Numbered from the stretch's first letter, positions 1 through 6,909 are shown. The stretch is 9,094 nt of DNA from Nitrososphaerales archaeon TH5895 (GCA_014523695.1 JAATVS010000174.1:1-9094), one strand, 5' to 3'. Numbers and translations are program-made. Notes: generated by a model not told the origin, from the letters alone.

Positions 1-1334
1 AGCAGACCCTTAATCGTTCCCCTTGAGAAATCAAATATTTTATCTGAAATGGTATGCGGATCGTTTCTTCGCTCTATCCGTATTACTTCGTCTATTTCAA
101 ATCGACCTTCTACAGAATCCCTAATCTTTTTAGGTTGATATAACCAACCACGCATTCTTGTTGGTTGATCCAAGAGATTGTTGATGCGCTCTTCTTTTAT
201 TCCCTCTTCTTTGGCCAGATTTATCAAAGATTTTATCAGTCTGACATAATCAGATATCAGCATCAGTATAGCTTCTTCTTGGTGAGAACGGTCCGAGAAG
301 CTTATGTCACTCTTTCTGTTTAGCGCGCCGTCATAGTCATCTGGGATTTCTGGTTGTGCAGTAGGATGAAGGTTTACTATTCCTATTATTAGCTTGGGAA
401 CGTTATCTTTTATCCCTTTAACACGGTACCAGAAATATCTGTGTAGCAGGACCAACTGCGTTAATGGAGTATTAGTCATAAGTCCTCCGTCCCAAAAGCG
501 TCGGATTTCTTTTATGTAAAGCGAATCGGTATCACCAATGTTGGTAGCACCATTATCACCACGAGTTTTGTTCCCACCATTGTCTTTACTACTGGAGTGA
601 TCGTAGTTATAGCTTTCAACCTCTATCTTTGTATAATCAAAGTTGATAGGAAGTGATCCGCTTGCCATAACTTGATCGGCTGTGATTCCGTCATCGTATC
701 TGATTACATGCTCAAAACCTATATCCTTACCATCATGACTGATAAATCTTCCATATCCGGTATAACTGTGGCCATCTTCCTTAGGATAGCTATCAAACGT
801 CACAGGTATCCCTTCAGCAACGTCTACTGCAGTCAATATCAGCCTTGGCTGATCATCTTCATAATTGGTAGAGATCGGAAATCTCACAAACCGCTCTAAA
901 CTGCGTTTTAGTGGCTCGTTACTATATTGGAACCATGTATTGAATGGATGAAGAAACCTCTTGTCACTGCAGAGTCTTTGGTAATCAAATGCCAGTAATC
1001 CCACCAGGATCTGAAAAATGGATTGGATTCAATCATCGAATCTGCGCATAAATATTCCCAAAAATCGGCAAGTCTCTGAGCAGATCCTTCATAAGTTCCA
1101 TTCTCTACAACATAGCTCACCAGAACTGCAGCATTCATGGCACCAATGGAAGTTCCAGCAATAATATCAAATACTGCCTTGCCCTTTATTCCTTGGGCTT
1201 CATCCCCCTTTTTTAATAAATTCACACATCGATTTATAAGCACCTGCTTCATATGCACCTAGTGAACCACCTCCTGCGAACACAAAGGCGCGTTCCTTCT
1301 CTGGAATATCTGTTTTCTTCTTAATACTGGACAT
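1..1334 (-). pseudogene. patatin-like phospholipase, N-terminal part, with two compensating frameshifts; runs off left edge
   Basis: Patatin-family acyl hydrolases cut acyl chains from membrane lipids using a Ser-Asp dyad. The ATG at 1334 opens a frame with the glycine-rich oxyanion loop GGGSLGAYEAGA (residues about 21-32). It hits TGA at 1202-1200, just after a C5T6 run (1204-1214; G5 and A6 read on the minus strand). The +1 frame then continues the protein with the nucleophile motif GTSIGAMNAA (Ser about 62) down to about position 1000. Near a CCC run (1000-1002) the first frame resumes (AFDYQRLCSDKRFLHPFN) and stays open to base 1. It includes FWDGGLMTNTPL with the catalytic Asp at about residue 282. 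The two indels cancel, so the gene keeps its length and both catalytic residues. Either these are homopolymer sequencing errors in a live gene or the gene is freshly broken. The family call is strong; intactness is unknown. The C-terminus lies outside the window. A TATA-like box at 1361-1370 fits this start. Confidence 0.88.
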
Positions 1335-1360
1335 GCTGTTAAGGTAGCAGACGCTTCCAA

Positions 1361-1370
1361 GATAAAAAAT
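1361..1370 (-). promoter_or_regulatory. TATA-like box for the patatin gene
   Basis: Read on the minus strand this is ATTTTTTATC, centred about 31 bases before the ATG at 1334. That is the usual archaeal TATA distance for a transcript with a leader of only a few bases. No Shine-Dalgarno sequence is visible before the ATG, which fits near-leaderless expression. Confidence 0.45.
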
Positions 1371-1527
1371 GTTGTGTTAAACTGTAGAATAAATTAATTA
1401 GTTACGTCGACATTACGACCGTATCCCTACTCTTCTTCCAGGTATTCCAGCCACAATCATCTAAATGCCTACATCAATACGAAATCCTCTTGACCATCCA
1501 ACGCTTTCTTTGTCTCCAAATCCATGA

Positions 1528-1769
1528 ACGAGTCTACAGTTACCATCAATCAAGAAAGCCATTTCCATCAGTATTATTGGAAATACATTGGTTCCTACTG
1601 GAAATATCATTACTATTAGTGGCCAAAATGATGACTATGATGCCGTAAGTCTCAGGACGAATCAACCAAGAATTGATTTACCGAAAGCAACCCTGAATCA
1701 ATACTTAAGATGCGCCTGGCAAAGGGTGAGATCACACCACTACCTGGGATAGTTGATACCCAAAAGTAA
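1528..1769 (+). pseudogene. decayed coding remnant ending in a SHOCT-like module
   Basis: Two neighbouring plus-strand frames carry protein-like text. Frame one (1528-1752, no start codon, after TGA at 1525) reads ISIIGNTLVPTGNIITISGQ followed by NDDYDAVSLR. This resembles the beta-sandwich repeats of archaeal surface proteins, but only weakly. A second frame (1677-1769, after TGA at 1674) reads NPESILKMRLAKGEIT at 1689-1736, then PLPGIVDTQK and stop. The phrase ILKMRLAKGEIT is the core of a SHOCT domain, a short C-terminal oligomerisation module usually written xLxKLKxLxxxGxITxxEF. The expected acidic/aromatic second helix is lost after EIT. The lack of starts, the stops and the frame change all say remnant. 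Whether both pieces come from one gene is unknown. The SHOCT resemblance is good; the upstream part is a guess. Confidence 0.45.
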
Positions 1770-1813
1770 ACTAAAACAATAGGACTAGACCAGTCTTATT
1801 TTTAGGCTGTGGC

Positions 1814-2356
1814 TCAAGAACGCCCGACAACGTCATGTCTGCTTTTGACTATCATTAGGACGTACGAGGCCGTAACAGGAATAAGAAGCAAGAACGCAAC
1901 ATATAGAACTGGATCGTTTAATGTGCCAGATAACAGAGCATTAGCTATATATCGTACGAGTATAACCGTGATAGGAACAATAAGTGCAAAATAAGCAATT
2001 AGGTAGAGTCTTTTCGTAAAGACAGAAAGTTTGTGTTCCTGTCCAATGTACAGACCAAAGATTACAAACGCCAATCCCATCATAAAGACAATAATGGTCA
2101 GGTTTAGCTGGATGATACTTCCTTGTCTTGATTGTTCCAAAAGCTCAATTATGGTATCAAGGCGATCTGCTGTCTCTCCACTCGTGTTCTCAAATGAACC
2201 TTGACCAAACACTGCCTGCTGGGCACAAACGGCACAACCCAAATCGAACGGCGTAAGCAAAAGCAACAGCAAAGTAATCTTCAAATGAATCGAAAACAAT
2301 CGATATGACTTTTTGGACGAGTGGTAATTAAATCTATCAGACTCTGGCTTTATCAA
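1814..2356 (-). CDS. membrane protein of unknown function, TTG start
   Basis: This 180-residue protein is not one I recognise. A hydrophobic leader at residues 25-47 (a run of six leucines, then FDLGCAVCAQQA) looks like a signal peptide or first membrane helix. An exported acidic/amphipathic stretch with a helix rich in I, L and E follows (GETADRLDTIIELLEQSRQ, about 60-78). Three membrane helices come next, at about 84-105, 117-136 and 149-170, and then a short basic tail (KSRHDVVGRS). No ATG is available: the frame opens after TAA and the first possible start is TTG at 2356. A TATA-like box at 2392-2400 would place transcription start about 13 bases before it, which supports that choice. TTG codons at residues 20 and 25 are alternatives. 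The gene is probably transcribed alone. Confidence 0.7.
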   Translation of the reverse strand: MIKPESDRFNYHSSKKSYRLFSIHLKITLLLLLLTPFDLGCAVCAQQAVFGQGSFENTSGETADRLDTIIELLEQSRQGSIIQLNLTIIVFMMGLAFVIFGLYIGQEHKLSVFTKRLYLIAYFALIVPITVILVRYIANALLSGTLNDPVLYVAFLLLIPVTASYVLMIVKSRHDVVGRS

Positions 2357-2391
2357 GACTAGGCTAAGCCAAGTTTACTGGCCAGTTGAAA

Positions 2392-2400
2392 AGTATAATC
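2392..2400 (-). promoter_or_regulatory. TATA-like box upstream of the TTG-started membrane gene
   Basis: The minus strand reads GATTATACT, centred about 40 bases before the TTG at 2356. Transcription starting about 26 bases downstream would give a leader of roughly 13 bases. It is the main support for the TTG start. Confidence 0.35.
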
Positions 2401-2417
2401 ATTACAATACTCTGTCT

Positions 2418-2443
2418 GAAAATAAATAGAAAATCAAAATATT
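2418..2443 (-). terminator. T-rich termination tract after the zinc-ribbon gene
   Basis: On the minus strand this is a run of T-rich segments (ATATTTTGATTTTCTATTT and onward) beginning 14 bases after the stop of the zinc-ribbon gene. Archaeal transcription ends at such U-rich tracts without needing a hairpin. Confidence 0.5.
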
Positions 2444-2456
2444 ATTGAGTTATTAA

Positions 2457-2801
2457 TTATCCTATTTTCTTCATTTTTGAACCGCATTTAGGGCATGCGA
2501 TTTCTCTGTGCTCATTACCACAACTCATACAATAGTATTTTATCGGACTATATCCGTAAGTGGAAGGGCTCATATCTGACGACCGCAGCGAACCAAATAG
2601 TCCTCTCATACTAATCCCCATCTTTTTCATCATTAAGCGCGTCCTCAAGAAGTTAACTAGCATAAATCCTCCTATTGCTCCGATCAGAGATACAGGGAAT
2701 GGCAATAATAAGGCTGCAATGAATCCTATAGCTATGTATATGCTCATCCACTTTAGAGCATACAGCAGAAAATGCCTATTATTGTTAGAAATTTCACTCA
2801 T
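2457..2801 (-). CDS. small membrane protein with two helices and C-terminal zinc ribbon
   Basis: The 114-residue protein starts at an ATG. A short N-terminal cytosolic piece is followed by two closely spaced hydrophobic helices at about residues 18-34 and 36-53 (the second glycine-rich, LIGAIGGFMLVNFL). A basic, methionine-rich linker (RTRLMMKKMGISMRG) follows. The C-terminus has two CxxC knuckles, CMSC at 91-94 and CPKC at 103-106, spaced eight residues apart, which is a compact zinc ribbon. By topology and positive-inside charge the ribbon is most likely cytosolic, acting as a tethered protein- or nucleic-acid-binding module; that is inference. The specific family function is unknown to me. 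A TATA box sits 30 bases upstream and a T-rich tract 14 bases after the stop, so it is probably monocistronic. Confidence 0.82.
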   Translation of the reverse strand: MSEISNNNRHFLLYALKWMSIYIAIGFIAALLLPFPVSLIGAIGGFMLVNFLRTRLMMKKMGISMRGLFGSLRSSDMSPSTYGYSPIKYYCMSCGNEHREIACPKCGSKMKKIG

Positions 2802-2825
2802 TATGCGTCACATTGTATTCTTTAC

Positions 2826-2835
2826 TTATAATATA
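2826..2835 (-). promoter_or_regulatory. TATA box for the zinc-ribbon membrane gene
   Basis: The minus strand reads TATATTATAA, centred about 30 bases before the ATG at 2801. This is close to the archaeal TATA consensus at the right distance for a very short leader. Confidence 0.5.
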
Positions 2836-3007
2836 CAACATACACTATTAAAGCAAATGTGTACAATGCAATGTCTGAGTTTCCTACTCATTTTCATGCT
2901 GGTTGCTGAGAGTTTGCATTTTATTCTATGATTTGAGCAACTATTTCATGTTAGGAAATTGTTTGCCCTGACCGGTTTTCATTTGCTTTTAATAGCGCCA
3001 TTGATTG

Positions 3008-4009
3008 TCAATGAGGAAGAAATATCTCGTTCGCATTGCTCCTTGAGCCTCCAGGATTTGGACCGCCACCGATAACGTATATTTTATCGGCGTTAGCAAC
3101 AGCTACTAAACCGTGTCGAGCAGTTGGCATTGCCAATCCCTGATCCCATTTGTTAGTTGCTATATCATAGCTTTCATTGTTGTCAAATGTTCCAGAAGGT
3201 TCTTCCCCTCCAAACACATATATCGTTTCGTTAATTGCTGAAGAGGCTAGGCCTCCTCTATGAGATGGCATTGGTTCTAGTAATATCCAACTATCTGTGA
3301 TTGGATCATAGACTTCGTTAGAGTTGACGTTAGCAGACATTCCTTCACTTCTTCCGCCAACAACGTATAGCTTGCCATCAGCTACTGCAGATGTAAGGTG
3401 TTCTCTTGCAGTTGGCATTGGTGCTTTCTCCGTCCACTTATTCGTTGCTGGATCGTAGGCTAGGGTGCTAGTTAAGGTGACAGTTGAATCGACTCCTCCC
3501 ACTACATACAAAATTCCGTTGATGAAATTGGCAGTTAGCGCACCACGAGCGCTAGGAAGATTTGCTCCTTCAGTCCAGCTTTTAGTAGAAGGATCATATA
3601 TGAATAATTTATCTGAAAGGTCAGCTCTGTTCAGATATCCACCTCCCACTACATACAGTTTTCCGCCAAATGACGCTGCTGCTGTATGGTCTAATGGTTG
3701 AGGTAATGGTTCTCCTGTTGTCCAATTGTCGGCAATCAGATCATAGACTTCGACTGAATCGCTGCTTCTTCCACTGTTATCAAATCCACCAACAATGTAG
3801 ATCTTTCCATCTAAAGCAGCTCCAGCAATCTCAGATCGGGCTGTTGGAATAGATGCGCCTGTCATCCAAGTGGAATTAGAATTTGCAGGTGGTGACTGTT
3901 GAGACAACAAAGGGTGAACACTATAAATGGATACAGCAATGAAAATAATAATGATAATCGACAAACTCGATATTATCGAAGATGCGAAAAATGAGATACA
4001 TCTTGGCAT
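3008..4009 (-). CDS. exported Kelch-repeat beta-propeller protein
   Basis: The 333-residue protein has a long hydrophobic N-terminus (residues about 10-31, SIISSLSIIIIIFIAVSIYS) that is a signal peptide or membrane anchor. A short Pro/Ser/Asn linker follows, then Kelch repeats from about residue 48 to the end. Each repeat of 46-50 residues shows the pattern W..G..MPTAR, a small-residue patch, GKIYVVGG, and Y(D)P.TN.W. Six repeats can be counted (IYIVGG, LYVVGG, LYVVGG, LYVVGG, IYVFGG, IYVIGG), enough for a six-bladed propeller. The last blade is likely closed by the N-terminal strand. Such propellers bind proteins or sugars; no catalytic residue set is visible, so an extracellular binding role is inferred. 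The start lies 15 bases after the PH/SHOCT gene stop with no Shine-Dalgarno sequence, which suggests co-transcription. Confidence 0.92.
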   Translation of the reverse strand: MPRCISFFASSIISSLSIIIIIFIAVSIYSVHPLLSQQSPPANSNSTWMTGASIPTARSEIAGAALDGKIYIVGGFDNSGRSSDSVEVYDLIADNWTTGEPLPQPLDHTAAASFGGKLYVVGGGYLNRADLSDKLFIYDPSTKSWTEGANLPSARGALTANFINGILYVVGGVDSTVTLTSTLAYDPATNKWTEKAPMPTAREHLTSAVADGKLYVVGGRSEGMSANVNSNEVYDPITDSWILLEPMPSHRGGLASSAINETIYVFGGEEPSGTFDNNESYDIATNKWDQGLAMPTARHGLVAVANADKIYVIGGGPNPGGSRSNANEIFLPH

Positions 4010-4024
4010 TTTATTGAACTCTTA

Positions 4025-4666
4025 TTATTGGACTGGAGAGTTCCCATCAAGCAAGTCTTTTTTTAGTTTAGCAAATTCTTTTTCAGTAATTATACCTTGT
4101 TCCTTTAGCTTCCCTAGCTTTGTTAGTTCATCTGCAATTGAAGATTGATAATTAATATCAGATGATTGATGATGAGAAACGGTTTGAGTTTCATCTTGGT
4201 TATAGCCTGTGCGATGCATTCCAGATCGAATTACTTGAACCACATCTTCTGCCTTTCGCTTTGGAATTGCTTCAATCATTCCCTCGTGGTCATTCTCTCC
4301 ACCTACTATTCCATCAATCATTCCGAGCCGTTTTGAACCTACCAATGCAGGGGCTTCGAATCTTATGGTAGATGATAATAATCCCTTATCGAGTTTCACA
4401 CTTGTTATGACATCGTATGGAATATCTGTTATATTCTCCTTAATCCCCATCATGTAAGGATCTCTGATGATTATTCGCTTATTTGTTGCATAGATCATGT
4501 TGGGCGTAACAGCTGAACCACCTGGTCTCACACGAGATTGGCGTGCAACAACGAGTACTTCTTCATCGGGATTTAACATCTCACGAATTTTCTTAATCTC
4601 TTGTAAATCATTATTATCAAGTGATTCTACTGATAAGTTATTAGTCTTTCCAAAACCAGATGACAT
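4025..4666 (-). CDS. PH-domain protein with C-terminal SHOCT module
   Basis: This 213-residue protein has no signal peptide or membrane helix. Residues about 32-150 form a bacterial/archaeal-type PH (bPH) fold: EEVLVVARQSRV, then MIYATNKRIIIRDPYMMG, IPYDVITSVKLDKGLLSSTI and an amphipathic helix near 139-148 (AEDVVQVIRSGM). A polar Q/S/H-rich linker (about 155-175) leads to a SHOCT domain at about 176-206 (IADELTKLGKLKEQGIITEKEFAKLKKDLL, broken here only by position). Prokaryotic PH domains of this kind are thought to act as protein- or membrane-binding scaffolds, and SHOCT as an oligomerisation tag; no enzyme activity is expected. It is first in a probable pair with the Kelch gene and has a strong TATA box 27 bases before its ATG, so the mRNA is likely leaderless. 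Confidence 0.88.
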   Translation of the reverse strand: MSSGFGKTNNLSVESLDNNDLQEIKKIREMLNPDEEVLVVARQSRVRPGGSAVTPNMIYATNKRIIIRDPYMMGIKENITDIPYDVITSVKLDKGLLSSTIRFEAPALVGSKRLGMIDGIVGGENDHEGMIEAIPKRKAEDVVQVIRSGMHRTGYNQDETQTVSHHQSSDINYQSSIADELTKLGKLKEQGIITEKEFAKLKKDLLDGNSPVQ

Positions 4667-4687
4667 GTATATTAATACGCTGTATAG

Positions 4688-4698
4688 ATATATTTAAG
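4688..4698 (-). promoter_or_regulatory. TATA box driving the PH/SHOCT-Kelch pair
   Basis: The minus strand reads CTTAAATATAT, centred about 27 bases before the ATG at 4666. This predicts transcription starting at or within a base or two of the start codon, a leaderless mRNA. It is the clearest promoter in the window. Confidence 0.6.
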
Positions 4699-4848
4699 AA
4701 ATACTAATAATATCAATACCAGTCATAACGGATGAGTTGCTCCAGATACATACCTTGTATGGTATTCTAACGACAATACTCTGGAGTAATTAAAAAAAAT
4801 AGATCTCTTCCGAACCGCAAAAAGGAAAATAATCCAATCAAAATATGT

Positions 4849-4863
4849 GAAGTAAGTTACTTC
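4849..4863. repeat. 15-base perfect palindrome GAAGTAA-G-TTACTTC
   Basis: Seven-base arms flank a single central base. It lies about 185 bases upstream of the PH/SHOCT ATG and about 365 bases upstream of the peptidase ATG. The size and symmetry suit a dimeric winged-helix regulator, but only one copy is present and a chance origin in A/T-rich DNA cannot be excluded. Confidence 0.35.
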
Positions 4864-4970
4864 TAACATACACGAGTCATATCTAGTAATTCGTGGGGTA
4901 GTTAAATACCGGCGACAACATTGTAGATTATCTGTGTAATGCCGAATCTGTATGAGCTTCCAACCGTGAT

Positions 4971-4986
4971 ACATATCAAGATATGT
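4971..4986. repeat. 16-base inverted repeat ACATATC-AA-GATATGT
   Basis: Perfect seven-base arms surround a two-base centre. It sits between the divergent genes, about 108 bases from the first palindrome. It could be a regulator site; there is no other support. Confidence 0.3.
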
Positions 4987-5225
4987 TTAAGATGAGAAGG
5001 CCTTTACGTTACAGTTTTCCTCGTTGCCTTAGTGTTAACTCATGTTTAATCTTAGGTGGCACACTTAAGTATTGTGGATTAGAGCTGTATATCATGAGCT
5101 TTGAAATGCATAAATGCGTCTTGGTTTATCGTAAATTCATATGTGTGTTGATCTCGACATTATCCACAACCGAATAAAATAATGGCCACCTATGTTAGAT
5201 CAGTCCCTCACCTAACCAAGTTCCC

Positions 5226-6137
5226 ATGTCTACCAAAAAAATAGAAGTCGACGATGCAATTAAATCGTTATTAAGAGAGGTTTCTTCTGATAATATAAGA
5301 TCTAATTTAATAACAATCTCATCATATCATACTAGGCATACCAAGTCGAAATACATTAATGAAGTAGCAGAATGGTTAAAGAACCAATTTAAAATTATGG
5401 GATACCAAAACGTCTCTTTCCATACATATAGAGAGAACATAGACGGTGATGATTATGATTTAAGAAATATTGTTTGTAAAAAATACGGAATTAATAGTGA
5501 ATGTGTTATCATTTTGTGCGCTCACTATGATTCAAGGGTGAAAAAGCTTCGTGATTCTACTTCAAGAGCTCCCGGAGCAAATGATAATGCTAGTGGAGTG
5601 AGCGCCATCTTAGAAATAGCTCGAATACTTTACAAACAAAAACTATACTGTAATTTACAGTTTGTATTCTTTTCGGGCGAAGAACAAGGGTTATTGGGTT
5701 CAAAGCATTATGCAAAATTTCTAAAAGAAAAAAATAATATCTCCAAATATAGACTCATAAATTTGGATATGGTTGGTTATCCCCAACTAAATCCTGGATT
5801 AGTGATAGTTGAAAGAGACAACAATACTAAACTCCGTTATAATAAAGTCAGAGAAAATGATGCAGATTCTGTAAAGTTTGGAAATATAATGAGAGGGATG
5901 TCACGTTATGCGGGTTTGCAATATAGATTAGACTCGATTTATGATAGTGATTACGAACACTTTGAGGAAGAAGGCTCTATAGTAATAGGAGCATACGACG
6001 GTTCAGGCCAGGAAGATCTGAATCCTCATTATCACGACACCTCTGATACAGCTTCGCTTATTGACTGGAATTATTTAAACGCTGTAACGAAAATGGTATT
6101 AGGCACAATCCTTAAAGTAGCAAGGTTGCCTTCATAA
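5226..6137 (+). CDS. M28-family zinc exopeptidase (aminopeptidase-like)
   Basis: The 303-residue protein is a co-catalytic dizinc peptidase that removes N-terminal residues from peptides. All expected family positions are visible: His100 in AHYDS, bridging Asp120 in GANDNASG, catalytic base Glu152 and ligand Glu153 in SGEEQGLLGS, Asp181 in INLDMVG, and His270 in HYHDTSDT. The SDYEHFEEEG segment (about 241-250) matches the substrate-pocket loop of the family (usually SDHxxFxxxG). The length suits a single catalytic domain with no PA or other insert. Many M28 enzymes are exported, but here the N-terminus (MSTKKIEVDDAIKSLLREV) is charged and shows no signal peptide, so a cytosolic role is inferred. 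The coding sequence is visibly richer in A (many AAA, ATA, AAT, TTA codons) than the Kelch gene, which could hint at separate ancestry. No Shine-Dalgarno sequence precedes the ATG. It appears to stand alone. Confidence 0.93.
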   Translation: MSTKKIEVDDAIKSLLREVSSDNIRSNLITISSYHTRHTKSKYINEVAEWLKNQFKIMGYQNVSFHTYRENIDGDDYDLRNIVCKKYGINSECVIILCAHYDSRVKKLRDSTSRAPGANDNASGVSAILEIARILYKQKLYCNLQFVFFSGEEQGLLGSKHYAKFLKEKNNISKYRLINLDMVGYPQLNPGLVIVERDNNTKLRYNKVRENDADSVKFGNIMRGMSRYAGLQYRLDSIYDSDYEHFEEEGSIVIGAYDGSGQEDLNPHYHDTSDTASLIDWNYLNAVTKMVLGTILKVARLPS

Positions 6138-6518
6138 GAGATTGAATCCTGATGCTCCGTCTAATGGAAGGAACGATACTAAAGGATGAATTGATCTTCT
6201 TCAATAGAATAAATGTATGATTCGACATGTATGTTGTTGACTGTTGATGATTAATCTGTTCATGCTTATCATGAGGGCTTGTCCTTTCCATCGTCCATGT
6301 CAGGCCACAAATACTATCTTTTGGATCCCTTAAAAATTGATCTATATTCGAAGAGCGAATTACCAAATAGTAAGCAGAATTTTTCAGCAAGCTAATATTT
6401 TTAAAGCACAGGAAAACAAATGTATAGGTTGAAATGGTGCGTAATGCGGAAAACAATTTGCTCCAAGGAGCATGTGAAAAAACAGAGCGGGAGTATAGAC
6501 CGTTGAAATTTTACGTAA

Positions 6519-6555
6519 GGGTTATGGGCCTCGTTGGTAGCGCTACCCATAACCC
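6519..6555. repeat. inverted repeat GGGTTATGGG / CCCATAACCC with nested palindrome
   Basis: Ten-base perfect arms (6519-6528 and 6546-6555) enclose a 17-base loop. The loop and the first two bases of the right arm contain a second perfect palindrome, GGTAGCGCTACC (6536-6547). The two pairings share bases and so are mutually exclusive in RNA. There is no following T tract on the plus strand, so it does not look like a terminator. Confidence 0.6.
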
Positions 6556-6608
6556 AGTAGTCGTAGACTTAGTCAATAGGCAAAACACATGCCTGGAAGT
6601 GGTTCGTC

Positions 6609-6812
6609 TTGGCACATATTGAAACAAACGAGTTTAATAACCTTTCATTTCCAATAATTGATTGCCGAAAAATACCTGAGAGAGCATACAGTATTGACCA
6701 AACCTATTTCTTACACGTAAACGAGACAGTACTTCCGTTCGATCTAGACACAACCTACTTTGTATTAGAAGTCAGATCTGACGGTTTGTATTTCAAAGTT
6801 GTGCATCGATAG
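6609..6812 (+). CDS. doubtful small ORF, possible remnant
   Basis: This is a 67-residue reading with a TTG start; the frame is open from a TAG at 6570, so up to 13 more residues (IGKTHAWKWFV and flanks) could belong. The end reads like beta structure (TYFLHVNETVLPFDLDTTYF, then VLEVRSDGLYFKVVHR) and codon use resembles its neighbours. There is no ATG, no clear ribosome site and no recognised family. It may be a small real protein, the tail of a decayed gene, or chance. Confidence 0.25.
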   Translation: MAHIETNEFNNLSFPIIDCRKIPERAYSIDQTYFLHVNETVLPFDLDTTYFVLEVRSDGLYFKVVHR

Positions 6813-6870
6813 TTGGTTTGATTCAAAGTGGGGAAAAAGTAGTTTGATTACTATTCAATGCACTAGACCA

Positions 6871-6880
6871 GTATTTAACA
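6871..6880 (+). promoter_or_regulatory. TATA-like box for the coiled-coil gene
   Basis: GTATTTAACA lies about 53 bases before the ATG at 6929. Transcription about 26 bases downstream would leave a leader of roughly 27 bases, just long enough to include the GGGAGG site at 6910-6915. Confidence 0.35.
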
Positions 6881-6909
6881 TCCAAACTGACCGCACGCTA
6901 CCAGCTAAA

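Larger units (their letters stand above)
1335..1813. other. 479-base stretch without an intact gene
   Basis: The stretch lies between the patatin start and the stop of the membrane-protein gene. It contains the patatin promoter at its left end and decayed plus-strand coding sequence (separate entry) in its middle and right parts. All frames are interrupted by stops; I found no RNA gene or repeat here. Confidence 0.6.
4667..5225. other. 559-base divergent intergenic region
   Basis: This stretch separates the minus-strand PH/SHOCT-Kelch pair from the plus-strand peptidase. It holds the TATA box at 4688-4698 and two perfect short palindromes (4849-4863, 4971-4986). A weak A/T-rich element near 5170-5180 (GAATAAAATAA) could be the peptidase TATA box, giving a leader of about 25 bases. 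Short open frames here (for example 4723-4974 minus and 4983-5177 plus) have no protein-like composition. No RNA gene was recognised. Confidence 0.55.

Noticed and set aside
2560..2931. 123-residue plus-strand open frame
   Set aside because: It is the antisense of the zinc-ribbon membrane gene, which has clear CxxC motifs and promoter signals.
3119..3421. Direct repeats GCAGTTGGCATTG at about 3119 and 3409
   Set aside because: They encode the repeated MPTA(R) motif of the Kelch blades, so they reflect protein repeats and not a separate DNA element.
4723..4974. 83-residue minus-strand open frame
   Set aside because: Composition is not protein-like, there is no promoter or ribosome site, and no motif is seen.
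4983..5177. 64-residue plus-strand open frame
   Set aside because: Random-looking composition upstream of the peptidase, with many Cys and no recognisable pattern.
6112..6456. 114-residue minus-strand open frame
   Set aside because: It starts at TTG, overlaps the end of the peptidase gene and shows no domain or convincing codon pattern.
6518..6592. Possible tRNA-Met on the plus strand
   Set aside because: The D-loop-like GTTGGTAGCGC and the CAT in CCCATAACCC look right, but the anticodon stem does not pair around CAT, position 33 would not be T, and no seven-base acceptor stem closes the structure.
6434..6622. 62-residue plus-strand open frame across the inverted repeat
   Set aside because: It reads straight through the 6519-6555 hairpin and has no recognisable composition; a non-coding role for this stretch is likelier.
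1783..6872. Shared 11-mer ACTAGACCAGT at about 1784 and 6861
   Set aside because: Matches of this length are expected by chance in a window of this size, and the flanks do not match.
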